The notes: generated by a model from the sequence alone, not told the origin. A stretch of 64,000 bases of DNA from an uncultured Jannaschia sp. (GCA_947494145.1 CANLTZ010000001.1:62001-126000), one strand, 5' to 3'; counted from the stretch's first letter, positions 15,209 through 24,253 are shown. Translations and numbers: made by a program.

Positions 15209-17440
15209 TTACCCGCATTTCGAGAAACCGCAGCTTGCACAGGTCGCGCAGCCTTCGGCCATGTGGATGTCGAAGCTGCCGCAATGGGGGCAGGCGGGTC
15301 CGGGGGCTGCGCCCGGTGCGACCGGGTCGATCTTGAGGCCCAGGCCTTCGCCCGACAGAAAGCCCGTGGCGATCATGTGCCGCTCGATCACCCCGCCGAT
15401 GGCCGCCAGGATAGAGGGCACGTATTTCCCCTGCACCCAGGCGCCGCCACGGGGATCGAAGACGGCCTTCAACTCCTCGACCACGAAAGACACATCGCCA
15501 CCGCGCCGGAAGACCGCACTGATCATGCGGGTCAGCGCCACGGTCCAGGCGAAATGCTCCATGTTTTTGGAGTTCACGAAGATCTCGAACGGCCGCCGCC
15601 GCCCGTCGATTTCGATGTCATTGATGGTGATATAAAGCGCGTGTTCTGATTGCGGCCATTTCAGCTTGTAGGTCTCGCCCGGCAGCGTCGAGGGCCGGTC
15701 CAGCGGGTCGAACATCTGCACGACCTTGGCGGTCTCGGGCTTGGCGTCGTCGGTGGACAGCACGCTGCCCGTCACCGCATTGGGCCGGTAGGTCGTGCAG
15801 CCCTTGCAGCCTTCATGCCAGGCCTGAAGGTAGACGTCCTTGAAGGCATCGAAGTCGATATCGGCGGGCACGTTGATCGTCTTGGAGATGCTGGAATCCA
15901 CCCATTCCTGCGCGGCCGCCTGCATCGCCACATGGTCCGACGGGGCCAGGTCGGCCACGGACACCATGTGGTCGGGCAACGGCGCATCGCCGTGCAGGTC
16001 GCGCCAGACGGCAACGGCGTAGTCTTCGACCAGTTCCTCGGTCCGGCTGCCATCGGGTTGCAGCACCTTGCGGGTATAGCTGTTGGCAAAGATCGGCTCG
16101 ATCCCCGACGATACATTGCCCGCCAACAGGCTGATCGTTCCCGTGGGCGCGATGGAGGTCAGAAGCGCGTTGCGCAGCCCGTGTTCCGCGATGGCGGCCT
16201 GCACATCCGCGTCCAGCCTGCGCACCATGGGCGCGGCTTGAATGGCCGTGCCGTCGTAGAGCGGGAAGGCGCCCTTTTCCGCAGCCAGTGCCGCCGATGT
16301 GCCATAGGCCGCGTTGGCGATGCGGCGCAGCCAGTCGCCCGTGGCCACCACGGCCTCCGGCGCGCCATAGCGCAGGCCGCACATGGCCAGCGCATCGGCC
16401 AACCCCGTGACGCCCAGCCCGATGCGGCGCTTGGCACGCGCTTCATCGGCCTGCTGGGGCAGCGGAAAGCGGGACGCATCGACCACATTGTCCATCATGC
16501 GGATGGCGGTGCCGGTCAGCGCCGCCAATTCCTCCGCGTCGATCCGTGCCTCGTCCGTGAAAGGGTTGCGCACCAGTTTGGCCAAGTTGACCGATCCCAG
16601 CAGGCAGGCGCCATAGGGCGGAAGGGGCTGTTCGCCGCAGGGATTGGTGGCGGCGATGGTTTCGGCATAGCGCAGGTTGTTGGTGGTGTTGATCCGGTCG
16701 ATGAAGATGACGCCCGGCTCGGCATAATCATAGGTCGCCCGCATGATCGCGTCCCAAAGGTCGCGGGCCTTCAGTACCGTGTGAGTCTGCCCGCGAAACA
16801 CCAGCGGCCAATCGCCATCTGCGGCCACCGCCTCCATGAACGGGTCGGTCACCAGGACGGACAGGTTGAACATGCGCAGCCGCGCCGGGTCGGATTTCGC
16901 GGCCACGAAGTCTTCGATATCGGGGTGGTCGCAGCGCAGGGTTGCCATCATGGCGCCCCGTCGCGACCCCGCCGACATGATCGTGCGGCACATGGCATCC
17001 CACACATCCATGAAGCTGAGCGGGCCGGATGCGTCCGCGGCCACCCCATGCACATCTGCGCCCTTGGGCCGGATGGTCGAGAAATCGTAGCCGATCCCAC
17101 CGCCTTGTTGCAGGGTCAGGGCCGCTTCGCGGAGCGCACTGAAAATCCCGGACATGCTGTCTTCGATCGTGCCCATGACGAAGCAGTTGAACAGCGTCAC
17201 CGACCGATCCGTGCCTGCGCCTGCCACGATCCGGCCTGCGGGCAGAAAGCGGAAATCCTGCAAGGCCTCCCGGAAGGGGCCTTGCCACTTGGCAGGCTCG
17301 GCCTCGGGCGCGGCCAGGGCGCGCGCGATCCGGTCCCATGTGGCCTCGACGGTTTCGTCCAACGGTGTCCCGTCGGCGCCCTTGAGGCGGTATTTCATAT
17401 CCCAGATTTGTTCGGCGATGGGTGCGGCGAAAGCGGACAT
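15209..17440 (-). CDS. nrdJ: Adenosylcobalamin-dependent ribonucleotide reductase (class II)
   Basis: This 743-residue enzyme reduces ribonucleotides to deoxyribonucleotides using a B12-generated thiyl radical, so it works with or without oxygen. Key residues are the redox Cys in LFNCFVMG (about 86), NPCGE at 266-270 with the thiyl Cys and Glu, and the second redox Cys in GACLLGSVNL (about 279). The last 27 residues form a Cys-rich tail (CPHCG...CATCASCGFSKCG), as in this subgroup. It is shorter than the roughly 1200-residue form also found in Rhodobacterales. No cobalamin riboswitch is visible in the 78 bp upstream. Confidence 0.93.
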   Translation of the reverse strand: MSAFAAPIAEQIWDMKYRLKGADGTPLDETVEATWDRIARALAAPEAEPAKWQGPFREALQDFRFLPAGRIVAGAGTDRSVTLFNCFVMGTIEDSMSGIFSALREAALTLQQGGGIGYDFSTIRPKGADVHGVAADASGPLSFMDVWDAMCRTIMSAGSRRGAMMATLRCDHPDIEDFVAAKSDPARLRMFNLSVLVTDPFMEAVAADGDWPLVFRGQTHTVLKARDLWDAIMRATYDYAEPGVIFIDRINTTNNLRYAETIAATNPCGEQPLPPYGACLLGSVNLAKLVRNPFTDEARIDAEELAALTGTAIRMMDNVVDASRFPLPQQADEARAKRRIGLGVTGLADALAMCGLRYGAPEAVVATGDWLRRIANAAYGTSAALAAEKGAFPLYDGTAIQAAPMVRRLDADVQAAIAEHGLRNALLTSIAPTGTISLLAGNVSSGIEPIFANSYTRKVLQPDGSRTEELVEDYAVAVWRDLHGDAPLPDHMVSVADLAPSDHVAMQAAAQEWVDSSISKTINVPADIDFDAFKDVYLQAWHEGCKGCTTYRPNAVTGSVLSTDDAKPETAKVVQMFDPLDRPSTLPGETYKLKWPQSEHALYITINDIEIDGRRRPFEIFVNSKNMEHFAWTVALTRMISAVFRRGGDVSFVVEELKAVFDPRGGAWVQGKYVPSILAAIGGVIERHMIATGFLSGEGLGLKIDPVAPGAAPGPACPHCGSFDIHMAEGCATCASCGFSKCG

Positions 17441-17518
17441 GGGCAGGTTTACCCCAAGGATTGGTTGCGCGGAGGTCCAGAGCGTCTAGATATACCCCGA
17501 CCAGGGGGCTCTGTCATC

Positions 17519-17944
17519 ATGGCGATCAATCTCATCAAACTCAGCGTCGGCTCCGACAGCGTGGAGACAATGGCGGCCTGGCAGGCCTCGGCTGCAGCCA
17601 AGGGCCCCGATGGCAAGCCGCGCCACGTGACCCGCATGTGGCCCAAACGCGAGGCGGAGCTGCTCGATGGCGGCTCCATCTACTGGGTGGTCAAGGGCGT
17701 GGTCATGTGCCGCCAACGCATCCTCCGCCTCGATGAGGTGCGCCGCGCCGATGGCATCCCGCGCTGCGGCATCGTGCTGGACCCGTCGCTCGTGCCGGTC
17801 ACGCCGATGCCGAAGCGGCCCTTCCAGGGCTGGCGCTATCTCAAGCCCGAAGATGCGCCTTCCGATATCGACCCATCGCGGCGCGACGACACACCCCTCC
17901 CGGCGGAGCTTTCGGTGGCGCTGGCGGAAATCGGCGTGTTGTGA
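17519..17944 (+). CDS. DUF1489 family protein
   Basis: The 141-residue protein matches the alphaproteobacterial DUF1489 family: MAINLIKLSVGSDSVETM at the start, RHVTRMWPKREAELLDGG, and PKRPFQGWRYLKPEDAP near the end. The function is unknown. A G-rich segment (AGGGGGCTC) precedes the ATG. The stop overlaps the GTG start of the next gene by 4 bp, implying translational coupling with a PanE-like reductase. It is divergent from nrdJ, with 78 bp between. Confidence 0.88.
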   Translation: MAINLIKLSVGSDSVETMAAWQASAAAKGPDGKPRHVTRMWPKREAELLDGGSIYWVVKGVVMCRQRILRLDEVRRADGIPRCGIVLDPSLVPVTPMPKRPFQGWRYLKPEDAPSDIDPSRRDDTPLPAELSVALAEIGVL

Positions 17945-18891
17945 CCATCGCCGTGCTCGGCGCCGGTGCCGTCGGTACCTGGGTCGGGGCAAGCTGGGGC
18001 GCAACGCTGATCGGGCGGGAGGGCGTTCTGGCGCCCCTGCGCGAAGCGGGACTTCGGCTCACGGGCGGCGGCGACCGCCACATTGCCCCGGGCGATATCC
18101 GCATCGCGGGCCCCGAGGCCCTGGCCAATGCCGATCTGATCGCCTTGACGGTCAAGTCCACTGCCCTGTCGCGCGCCGTTGACGACCTGACAACCCATGC
18201 ACGCCCGGACGTTCCGATCCTCTGCCTCATGAACGGCCTGGCCCCTGTCCGCGACCTGCGCGCCGCCCTCCCCAACCCGGTCTTGCGCGGCATGGTGCCC
18301 TTCAACGTCGTCTGGCGCGGCGCTGCCCATCTGCACCGCTCCAGCGCCGGGCACGTGGCGGTCGAAGATGCACCCGCCACAAGGGGTCTGCCCGATACCG
18401 AAGCCCGCACCGACATGGAGGCGCTGCAACACGGCAAACTCCTCCTGAACTTGATCAACCCCATCAATGCCTTGTCGGGCCTGCCCCTGCGCCAGATGCT
18501 GTCGCGCAAGCCGTGGCGCCTGGTCTACGCTGCCACCGTGGACGAGGCCCTGCGCGCCTATGCCGCCAAGGGCATCGTCCATACCAAAGCCGGCCCCATC
18601 CCCCCCGCGTGGAGCGGCCCGCTGCTGCGCCTGCCCGACGCGATCTTCGTTCACACGTTGCTGCGGCTGCAAAAGATCGACGCAGAAAGCATGACCTCCA
18701 TGGCCAGCGACTTGGCTGGTGGCCACCAGACGGAAATTGACACCCTAAACGGCGAAATCGCGCGCCTGGCCCCGGGGGGCGCCCCGGTCAATGCCGGACT
18801 GGTCCGCCTGATCCACGCAGCCGAAAAGGGCGGTTGCAAGACCTGGACTGCCCGCGACCTTGCTGCCGAGATCGGCTTGTCGGGCGCGTGA
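17941..18891 (+). CDS. 2-dehydropantoate 2-reductase family protein
   Basis: The 316-residue NADPH-dependent reductase has an N-terminal Rossmann motif (MTIAVLGAGAVGTWVG, glycines at 7-12) and the family segments LTVKSTAL and LLLNLINPINALSGLP, which include the catalytic Lys and Asn region. It may be PanE, converting ketopantoate to pantoate for coenzyme A synthesis. However, ketopantoate-reductase-like paralogues are common, so the symbol is withheld. The GTG start overlaps the DUF1489 stop (GTGA). Confidence 0.82.
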   Translation: MTIAVLGAGAVGTWVGASWGATLIGREGVLAPLREAGLRLTGGGDRHIAPGDIRIAGPEALANADLIALTVKSTALSRAVDDLTTHARPDVPILCLMNGLAPVRDLRAALPNPVLRGMVPFNVVWRGAAHLHRSSAGHVAVEDAPATRGLPDTEARTDMEALQHGKLLLNLINPINALSGLPLRQMLSRKPWRLVYAATVDEALRAYAAKGIVHTKAGPIPPAWSGPLLRLPDAIFVHTLLRLQKIDAESMTSMASDLAGGHQTEIDTLNGEIARLAPGGAPVNAGLVRLIHAAEKGGCKTWTARDLAAEIGLSGA

Positions 18892-19336
18892 CCCGGACTG
18901 TCGCTTGGCGAAGGCGTCCCCCCGCGCCCCCTCCGCTGCTGCCTGGATAGAGGCGCAGCACGATGGCTTTGATACCAAGCCAATCATTCCCCAGCACGCC
19001 GCCGGGGGCCGGTGTCTTTGGCTTTGGCCAGAGACCATGGGGGCGAGGTCTGCTTGGAGCCCAGCGCACACTGTCGTCGCTCACGCGCAAGCCGATCCGT
19101 CGACGGGCCGCGGCGCGGCGGTCTGAGGGGGATTCTGGAGTGCTTTATGGTTGCAAGGTCATTGCTTTGCCCAAGCGACGCGCTGATGGTGGCCAGATCG
19201 CCGTGCCGTGGAGGCGGCCCGGCGATGGACCGGCGGCCTTCGGCCTTGCTTCCGGTCTAGGGTGCTGACTGGGAATGTCCGGTCTGAGCCCTAGTTGCCC
19301 TTTGCTCTGCCTATCACGGTGACTTAGAATACAGGC
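18892..19336. other. Intergenic region with repeat B
   Basis: This 445-bp gap between panE-like and the acetyltransferase contains the second 143-bp repeat (19091-19234). The short open frames here are not supported by ribosome sites or composition. No RNA gene was recognised in the remainder. Confidence 0.75.
19091..19234 (+). repeat. 144-bp dispersed repeat with 21-bp inverted ends, copy B
   Basis: The left end GCCGATCCGTCGACGGGCC and the inverted right end match at 18 of 21 positions. Aligned to copy A in reverse orientation, the internal 101-102 bp share about 69 positions. The similarity runs on to about 19262 (CTTGCTTCCGGTCTAG against CTTGATTCCGGTCTCA). The copy lies downstream of panE-like and before a low-GC acetyltransferase gene. 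Confidence 0.85.
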
Positions 19337-19819
19337 GTGGTAAGTATCCGACCAATAAGGCCCGATGACTTTGAGGAAGTCATCAAACTCTGGCATGACG
19401 GCTGGCAAAGTGCGCACGCGAACATCGTTCCTAACGGTGTTTTGCAGTATCGAACAATGGAGTGTTTTTGGTCTTGGTTTCATGGTTCTTCTGACAGGTT
19501 CTATGTCGCGGTTGATGACAAGGTTCTTGGCTTCGTGTCGACGCAAGGTTCAGAACTTGTGAAACTATATGTCCGTCCTTCTGCCCGCGGGTCAGGGATA
19601 GCGACCGAATTGTTGTCTTTTGGAGAAACGGAAATTCGCAAGCGGGGTTTTTCGGAAGCGGTGCTGTTTTGTACTGCCGGGAATACTCGCGCTGAGCGCT
19701 TTTATCATCGCGAAGGATGGACGTTGATCAAGACATTTCCCGATAGTCTCTGGCTTCCAGCCAGCGTTACTGACGAGTTTATCGCGGACACGCATCAGTA
19801 CGATCGGCAGTTAGATTGA
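19337..19819 (+). CDS. GNAT family N-acetyltransferase
   Basis: The 160-residue protein fits a single GNAT domain: MVSIRPIRPDDFEEVIKLW at the start, the acetyl-CoA loop VRPSARGSGIATELL at about 78-92, and NTRAERFYHREGWTLI toward the end. The start is GTG with a weak ribosome site. The coding sequence is visibly poorer in G+C than its neighbours and uses many A/T-ending codons, consistent with recent acquisition. The substrate is unknown. It sits next to repeat B. Confidence 0.82.
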   Translation: MVSIRPIRPDDFEEVIKLWHDGWQSAHANIVPNGVLQYRTMECFWSWFHGSSDRFYVAVDDKVLGFVSTQGSELVKLYVRPSARGSGIATELLSFGETEIRKRGFSEAVLFCTAGNTRAERFYHREGWTLIKTFPDSLWLPASVTDEFIADTHQYDRQLD

Positions 19820-19936
19820 AGGTCCGCAAAGTCCCGCCAAGCACCCATCTCTCCAATTGTGTTCGCTATCTCCGATCTCAAAAACCTTGCGCAAGCCGTG
19901 CATGACGCGCCCAGGTGACGCCCCGCGTACCGCCGG

Positions 19937-21583
19937 TCACACGGCCCGTCCCACCGCCCGGCCTGAAAACAGGCAGCCGCCCAGGAACGTGCCCTCCAGG
20001 GCGTTCCAACCGTGATAGCCGCCGCCGCCGAAACCCGCCGCTTCCCCGCAGGCCCAAAGCCCGGGGATGGCGGTGCCATCGGCGCCCAACATGCGCCCCT
20101 CCAGATCGGTCAGCAGCCCGCCCAGCGTCTTGCGTGTCAGCACGTTCAGCCGCACCGCCACCATGGGCCCATGGGCCGGATCGGTCAGCTTGTGGGGCTT
20201 GGCCGTCCGCATCAGCCGGTCGCCGCGATGGTTGCGCATGGCGTGGATGGCCATGACCTGTGCGTCCTTGGCGAAGGGATTGTCCATCTGGCTGTCGCGG
20301 GCCGCGACCTCGGCGCGTACCTGGTCGGCATCCAGCAGGTCGCCGCCACCCACCTGGGCCATCCCGCGCAGAAGCCCGTCCAGATCGGGCGCGATCACGA
20401 AATCTTCGCCCTTCTCCTTGAAAGCCTCCACCGCTGGTGTGGCTTTCTTGTTGAGCAGCCGCTCGCGGAGGACACGACCCCAATCCTTCTGGGCGAAATC
20501 GGGGTTCTGCTCGGACCCGGACAGCGCGAATTCCTTCTTCACGATGGTCGAAGTGGTCACGAACCAGCTATGGGCGTGGCCCGTGGCCAGAATGGCCTTC
20601 AGCGTGGACATGGTGTCGAACCCCGGCAGGCAGGGCGCGGGCAGGCGGTGCCCCGTCGCGTCCAGCCAAAGGGAGGATGGCCCCGGCAGGATGCGGATGC
20701 CGTGGTGGGGCCAGATCGGGTCCCAGTTCTTCACGCCCTCCGTATAGTGCCACATGCGGTCCCCATTGATGACCCGTCCGCCCGCCGCTTCGGCCACGGC
20801 AATCATCTTGCCGTCCACATGGGCCGGTACGCCCGACAGCATCTTGTCCGGCGGCGGGCCCAGCCGGTCGCGCGGCCAATTCTGGCGCACCATCTCGAAA
20901 TTCCCGCCGATCCCGCCCGAGGCCACGACGATGGCCTCGCCCGATATCTCAAACGCGCCGGTTACGTCCCGATTGGTGGGCGCCCCGATGGGTGCGTCGT
21001 CCGGGGCCAGCACATCGCCCGCCGCGCCCTTCGCCACCCCGCCTGTCATCACGACACGACCTACCCGGTGGCGGAACCGGAAGGTGATCCGCCCCGCCTG
21101 TTCATGGGCCAAAGCCCGGTCCACGAAGGGCGCGATCACGCCGGGTCCCACGCCCCAGGTCAAGTGGAAGCGCGGCACCGAATTGCCGTGTCCCCCGGCG
21201 AAGCCGCCGCCCCGTTCGGCCCAGCCGACGATGGGAAACCAGCGCATCCCCAGCCCGTGAAGCCAGTCGCGCATCCCGCCCGCGGCGAAATCCACATAGC
21301 CCTCGGCCCATTTGCGCGGGCATTCGTCTTCTGCCCGGTCAAACGCGGCAGAGCCCATCCAATCGGCCAGCGCCAATTCGCGGCTGTCGCGGATGCCCAT
21401 GCGCCGCTGTTCGGGCGTGTCCACCAGAAACAGCCCGCCCAGCGACCAGAAGGCCTGGGCGCCCAGGTTCTGGCGCCCTTCTTGGTCCAGAATGACGACC
21501 TTCCGCCCCCGATCCGCGGCCTCCACCGCAGCCACCAGGCCCGAAAGGCCAGCCCCCACCACGATCACGTCTGCATCTGCCAT
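19937..21583 (-). CDS. FAD-binding dehydrogenase (KstD/fumarate-reductase-like flavoprotein)
   Basis: The ATG at 21583 follows AGGAGGACGGCC and gives 548 residues. An FAD-binding Rossmann motif is at about 6-35 (VIVVGAGLSGLVAAVEAADR). The C-terminal closing motif is GLWACGEAAGFGGGGYHGWN. This layout is typical of the FAD-dependent oxidoreductase family related to 3-ketosteroid 1-dehydrogenases, often annotated only as FAD-binding dehydrogenase. The substrate cannot be assigned; no steroid genes are nearby. It is followed upstream on the same strand by the Tat-SDR gene (87 bp away), possibly one unit. Confidence 0.85.
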   Translation of the reverse strand: MADADVIVVGAGLSGLVAAVEAADRGRKVVILDQEGRQNLGAQAFWSLGGLFLVDTPEQRRMGIRDSRELALADWMGSAAFDRAEDECPRKWAEGYVDFAAGGMRDWLHGLGMRWFPIVGWAERGGGFAGGHGNSVPRFHLTWGVGPGVIAPFVDRALAHEQAGRITFRFRHRVGRVVMTGGVAKGAAGDVLAPDDAPIGAPTNRDVTGAFEISGEAIVVASGGIGGNFEMVRQNWPRDRLGPPPDKMLSGVPAHVDGKMIAVAEAAGGRVINGDRMWHYTEGVKNWDPIWPHHGIRILPGPSSLWLDATGHRLPAPCLPGFDTMSTLKAILATGHAHSWFVTTSTIVKKEFALSGSEQNPDFAQKDWGRVLRERLLNKKATPAVEAFKEKGEDFVIAPDLDGLLRGMAQVGGGDLLDADQVRAEVAARDSQMDNPFAKDAQVMAIHAMRNHRGDRLMRTAKPHKLTDPAHGPMVAVRLNVLTRKTLGGLLTDLEGRMLGADGTAIPGLWACGEAAGFGGGGYHGWNALEGTFLGGCLFSGRAVGRAV

Positions 21584-21669
21584 GGCCGTCCTCCTTGCTG
21601 ACAGCACGCGCGAAAAAGGGACGCGATGGCAAGTGCGCCGTCGCGTCCCTCCTCACGGTCGTGCCGATG

Positions 21670-22530
21670 TCAGCGTGTCAGATACCCGCCATTGACGAAG
21701 ACCGTCTGGCCGTTGGTCCACTGACCTTCAGGAAGGGCCAGGCTGGCCACGGCTGGGACGACATCGGCGACGGTGCCCAGGCGGCCTTCGGTGGACAGGC
21801 CCGACGCATAGGCCACGCTTTGGGGCGTCTCGGCCGCATGGAAGAACGGCGTGTCGATCGGGCCGGGCGCCACGTTGTTCACCGTGATCCGACGGTCGCC
21901 CAGTTCCTTCGCCAGCATCCGGGTGAATTCCTCGACCGGGGCCTTGGTGCCGCCATAGGCCGCATAGCCGGGTGCGGCGCCCGCCGTGAGCGAGGTGCCG
22001 ACCGCAATGATCCGGCCACCGTCGCGCAACCGGCGGGCGGCTTCGCGCATGGCGTAGAACGTGGTCTTGGTGTTGTCGTTGAGCAGGCGCTCGAACTCCG
22101 CATCGGTGAACGCGGCCACCGGCTTCTTGATGATCGCGCCTGCGGTGTGGACCAGGATGTCGACGCCGCCGAATTCGGCCTCGGCCAAGTCGAACAGCGC
22201 GGTCACGTTGGCGCTGTCGCCCAAATCGCCGTGGATCACGGCGGCACGGCGGCCTGCGGCGCGAACCAGGTTGGCGGTTTCCTCGGCTTTGGCCCGGCTG
22301 TCTTCGCGATGGTGGTGGACGACCACGTCGGCGCCCATCTGGGCCAGGCGTTCGGCGAAGCCACGGCCCAGATTATTGCGGGCGCCCGTGACGATGGCGA
22401 CTTTGCCAGCCAAGGGGGCAGCGTTGCTGGTCTGGGCGCGCGCGGCGGTCGTGGCCGCGGCGGCCCCGGCAGCGGCGAGGCCAAGGCCCCCGATCATGGC
22501 GCGGCGGGACGGGTTGTGGATGTCGGTCAT
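21670..22530 (-). CDS. Tat-exported short-chain dehydrogenase/reductase
   Basis: The 286-residue protein begins with a twin-arginine-type signal (NPSRRAMIGGLGLAAAGAAA, about residues 6-25). A complete classical SDR domain follows, with the cofactor motif TGARNNLGRG near residue 50 and the catalytic YGGTK (YxxxK). The end FVNGGYLTR is typical. SDR enzymes are normally cytoplasmic; a Tat signal implies export with cofactor bound. Substrate unknown. It is grouped with two small exported proteins and faces a divergent LysR gene, which probably controls the set. Confidence 0.85.
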   Translation of the reverse strand: MTDIHNPSRRAMIGGLGLAAAGAAAATTAARAQTSNAAPLAGKVAIVTGARNNLGRGFAERLAQMGADVVVHHHREDSRAKAEETANLVRAAGRRAAVIHGDLGDSANVTALFDLAEAEFGGVDILVHTAGAIIKKPVAAFTDAEFERLLNDNTKTTFYAMREAARRLRDGGRIIAVGTSLTAGAAPGYAAYGGTKAPVEEFTRMLAKELGDRRITVNNVAPGPIDTPFFHAAETPQSVAYASGLSTEGRLGTVADVVPAVASLALPEGQWTNGQTVFVNGGYLTR

Positions 22531-22569
22531 AGCTTCGGTCCTTTCGGGTTGCGGGTTTTGGGCAATGGG

Positions 22570-22698
22570 TCAGTCGGTCATCATGGCTTGGATTTCGGCC
22601 ATCCGCTCGGGCGGCAACTTGGTGTTCTCAGTCGGCGGTGTCGCAACCGCTGCGGCCGTCAGAAGGGGAATGGCGATCAGGGTCAAAAGGCGGGTCAT
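22570..22698 (-). CDS. Small exported peptide (42 aa)
   Basis: The ATG at 22698 has AAGGAA upstream. The product is MTRLLTLIAIPLLTAAAVAT followed by PPTENTKLPPERMAEIQAMMTD. The first 20 residues form a signal peptide, leaving a mature peptide of about 22 residues. It lies 39 bp upstream of the Tat-SDR gene and about 100 bp downstream of another exported protein, probably in one operon. No family is recognised. Confidence 0.6.
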   Translation of the reverse strand: MTRLLTLIAIPLLTAAAVATPPTENTKLPPERMAEIQAMMTD

Positions 22699-22799
22699 GG
22701 CGTCGGTTTCCTTGGTTGGCTGCATTGGTTTGGAGGGTGTGGGGGCCTGGTTGGATCGCCCTTCGACCGCGCGGGCGGTCGAAGGGTCGCGCCCACCGC

Positions 22800-23111
22800 T
22801 CAGTCGTCGCTTTCGGCGGCGATGGTGGCAAAGATGTCCTGGGCGACACTGGGTTCGCCGGACCAGACCGAGGCGCTTTCGCTGCGGATCACGTCGTTGC
22901 CGGTGCGGCCCTGGTTGAACTGTGCGAAGGCTTCGCCTTTTACGCCCGACCGGGTTGAGATGGTGATGACATCGCCAGGCTGGGGCGTGGCAATCCGCTG
23001 GCTGGGCGCCAAGTCCTGGTTGAAGTGGGCCATGGCGGCCGCCATCGGGTCGGCCGAAACGGGCGCGCCGAGGGCGAGGGTCACGGCGGCAGCTGTTAGC
23101 AGGGTTTTCAT
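22800..23111 (-). CDS. Small exported protein (103 aa)
   Basis: The start at 23111 follows GAAGGAGACCACATC. Residues 1-20 (MKTLLTAAAVTLALGAPVSA) are a clear Sec signal peptide. The mature part has MAHFNQDLAPSQRIATPQPG and a similar later stretch with AQFNQGRTGNDVIRSES, suggesting a short internal duplication (FNQ...). No family is known to me. It is first in the unit with the 42-residue exported peptide and the Tat-SDR, divergent from the LysR gene. Confidence 0.72.
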   Translation of the reverse strand: MKTLLTAAAVTLALGAPVSADPMAAAMAHFNQDLAPSQRIATPQPGDVITISTRSGVKGEAFAQFNQGRTGNDVIRSESASVWSGEPSVAQDIFATIAAESDD

Positions 23112-23195
23112 GATGTGGTCTCCTTCGGTACTTGGTTGCATGGGGGCCGTGCGCTCTGGCTTCGGCGTGATTGGTTTTCGCTATCGTCGTTCTCT

Positions 23196-23210
23196 GGAAC
23201 GCTTCGTTCC
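23196..23210. promoter_or_regulatory. Candidate operator in LysR divergent promoter
   Basis: GGAACG-CTT-CGTTCC is a perfect 6-bp inverted repeat in the 180-bp gap between the exported-protein unit and the divergent LysR gene. A second imperfect dyad (TGATC...GATCA) lies at about 23252. Either could be the regulator binding site. Confidence 0.4.
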
Positions 23211-23291
23211 TTCGATGATTGGAATATGGCTCATGCGTCCAATCGGCGGTATTCGTGATCTGAACCGATCAGAATTGCGTAAAACGCATTA

Positions 23292-24170
23292 ATGGATGAC
23301 GATACCCTCTTCCTCGCCGTGATTGATGGCGGCAGCTTCCGCGCGGCGGCCAATGCCTCTGGGCTGGACCCAAGTCGCGTCAGCCGCCGCATCGCCGCCT
23401 TGGAAGACCGGCTGGGCGTCAAGCTGCTGAACCGTACCACCCGCGCTTCGTCCCCGACCGAAGCGGGATCGCGCTACGCCGAAGGCGTTCGCCGTCTGGC
23501 CGAGGCGCGCGCGGCCCTGCTGGCCGACGTCACAGGCGGCCAGGACGCACCGCGCGGGCGCTTGCGCGTTGCCGCGCCAGTCGATTTCGGGGCCCGCTTC
23601 GTGGCCCCCGTTCTGTCCGAGCTTTCGGCCCAGCATCCCGACTTGTCGGTGGATTTGCGGTTGGGATCAGGCTTCGCCGATTTGCTTGCCGAAGGCATTG
23701 ACGTGGCCATCCGCATCGGCACCCTGGCCGATAGCGGCCTGACCGCGCGCCGCATCGGTCTGTCCCGGCGCGTCCTGGTGGCGACGCCGGACCTGGCTGC
23801 CGATATCCGCAGGCCCGACGACCTGCGAAAGCTGCCCCATGTGTCCTACCGACCCGGCCTGGCGGAAGTGGCCATCTCGTTCCAGTTGGGTGACAACACC
23901 CATCGCATCCCCCAGCCCAGCCGCTTCGGCGTCAATTCCATGTCGGCGGTGCGCGCCATGGTCCTGGCCGGGCAGGGCGCCCATCTGGGGCCGGAATGGG
24001 CATTTGCAGACGACATCGCCGCCGGTCGCCTTGTGCGCTTGCTGCCCGAAGCGCGCTTCGATGCCTTCCCGATCCGGGCCGTCTGGTCGCCCACGCCGTT
24101 CCAGCCCGCTGCGCCGCGGGCCTTCGTGGCCGCCATGGGCGATGCGCTGCGGGCCGCCAGCCTGTCGTAA
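23292..24170 (+). CDS. LysR-family transcriptional regulator
   Basis: This is a 292-residue LysR protein with its DNA-binding domain at about residues 3-60 (FLAVIDGGSFRAAANASGLD, PTEAGSRYAEGV) and an effector domain thereafter. The sequence resembles the AaeR/CrgA-like subgroup, often divergently arranged with a dehydrogenase. It is divergent from the 23111-21670 unit, consistent with control of it. The ATG follows a short AT-rich stretch with an imperfect TTGCGTAAAACGCA dyad, possibly autoregulatory. Confidence 0.88.
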   Translation: MDDDTLFLAVIDGGSFRAAANASGLDPSRVSRRIAALEDRLGVKLLNRTTRASSPTEAGSRYAEGVRRLAEARAALLADVTGGQDAPRGRLRVAAPVDFGARFVAPVLSELSAQHPDLSVDLRLGSGFADLLAEGIDVAIRIGTLADSGLTARRIGLSRRVLVATPDLAADIRRPDDLRKLPHVSYRPGLAEVAISFQLGDNTHRIPQPSRFGVNSMSAVRAMVLAGQGAHLGPEWAFADDIAAGRLVRLLPEARFDAFPIRAVWSPTPFQPAAPRAFVAAMGDALRAASLS

Positions 24171-24253
24171 TCCGGTCGCGGGGCGTCGCCCCGGGTGGCC
24201 CACCCGCCGTGCCATCGGGCAGAAAGACGAGGAACGGATGCGGAGGTTTGGCC

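Noticed and set aside
15650-17944. 764-codon plus-strand frame running into the DUF1489 gene.
   Set aside because: It is antisense to nrdJ; only the last 141 codons (from 17519) are a real gene.
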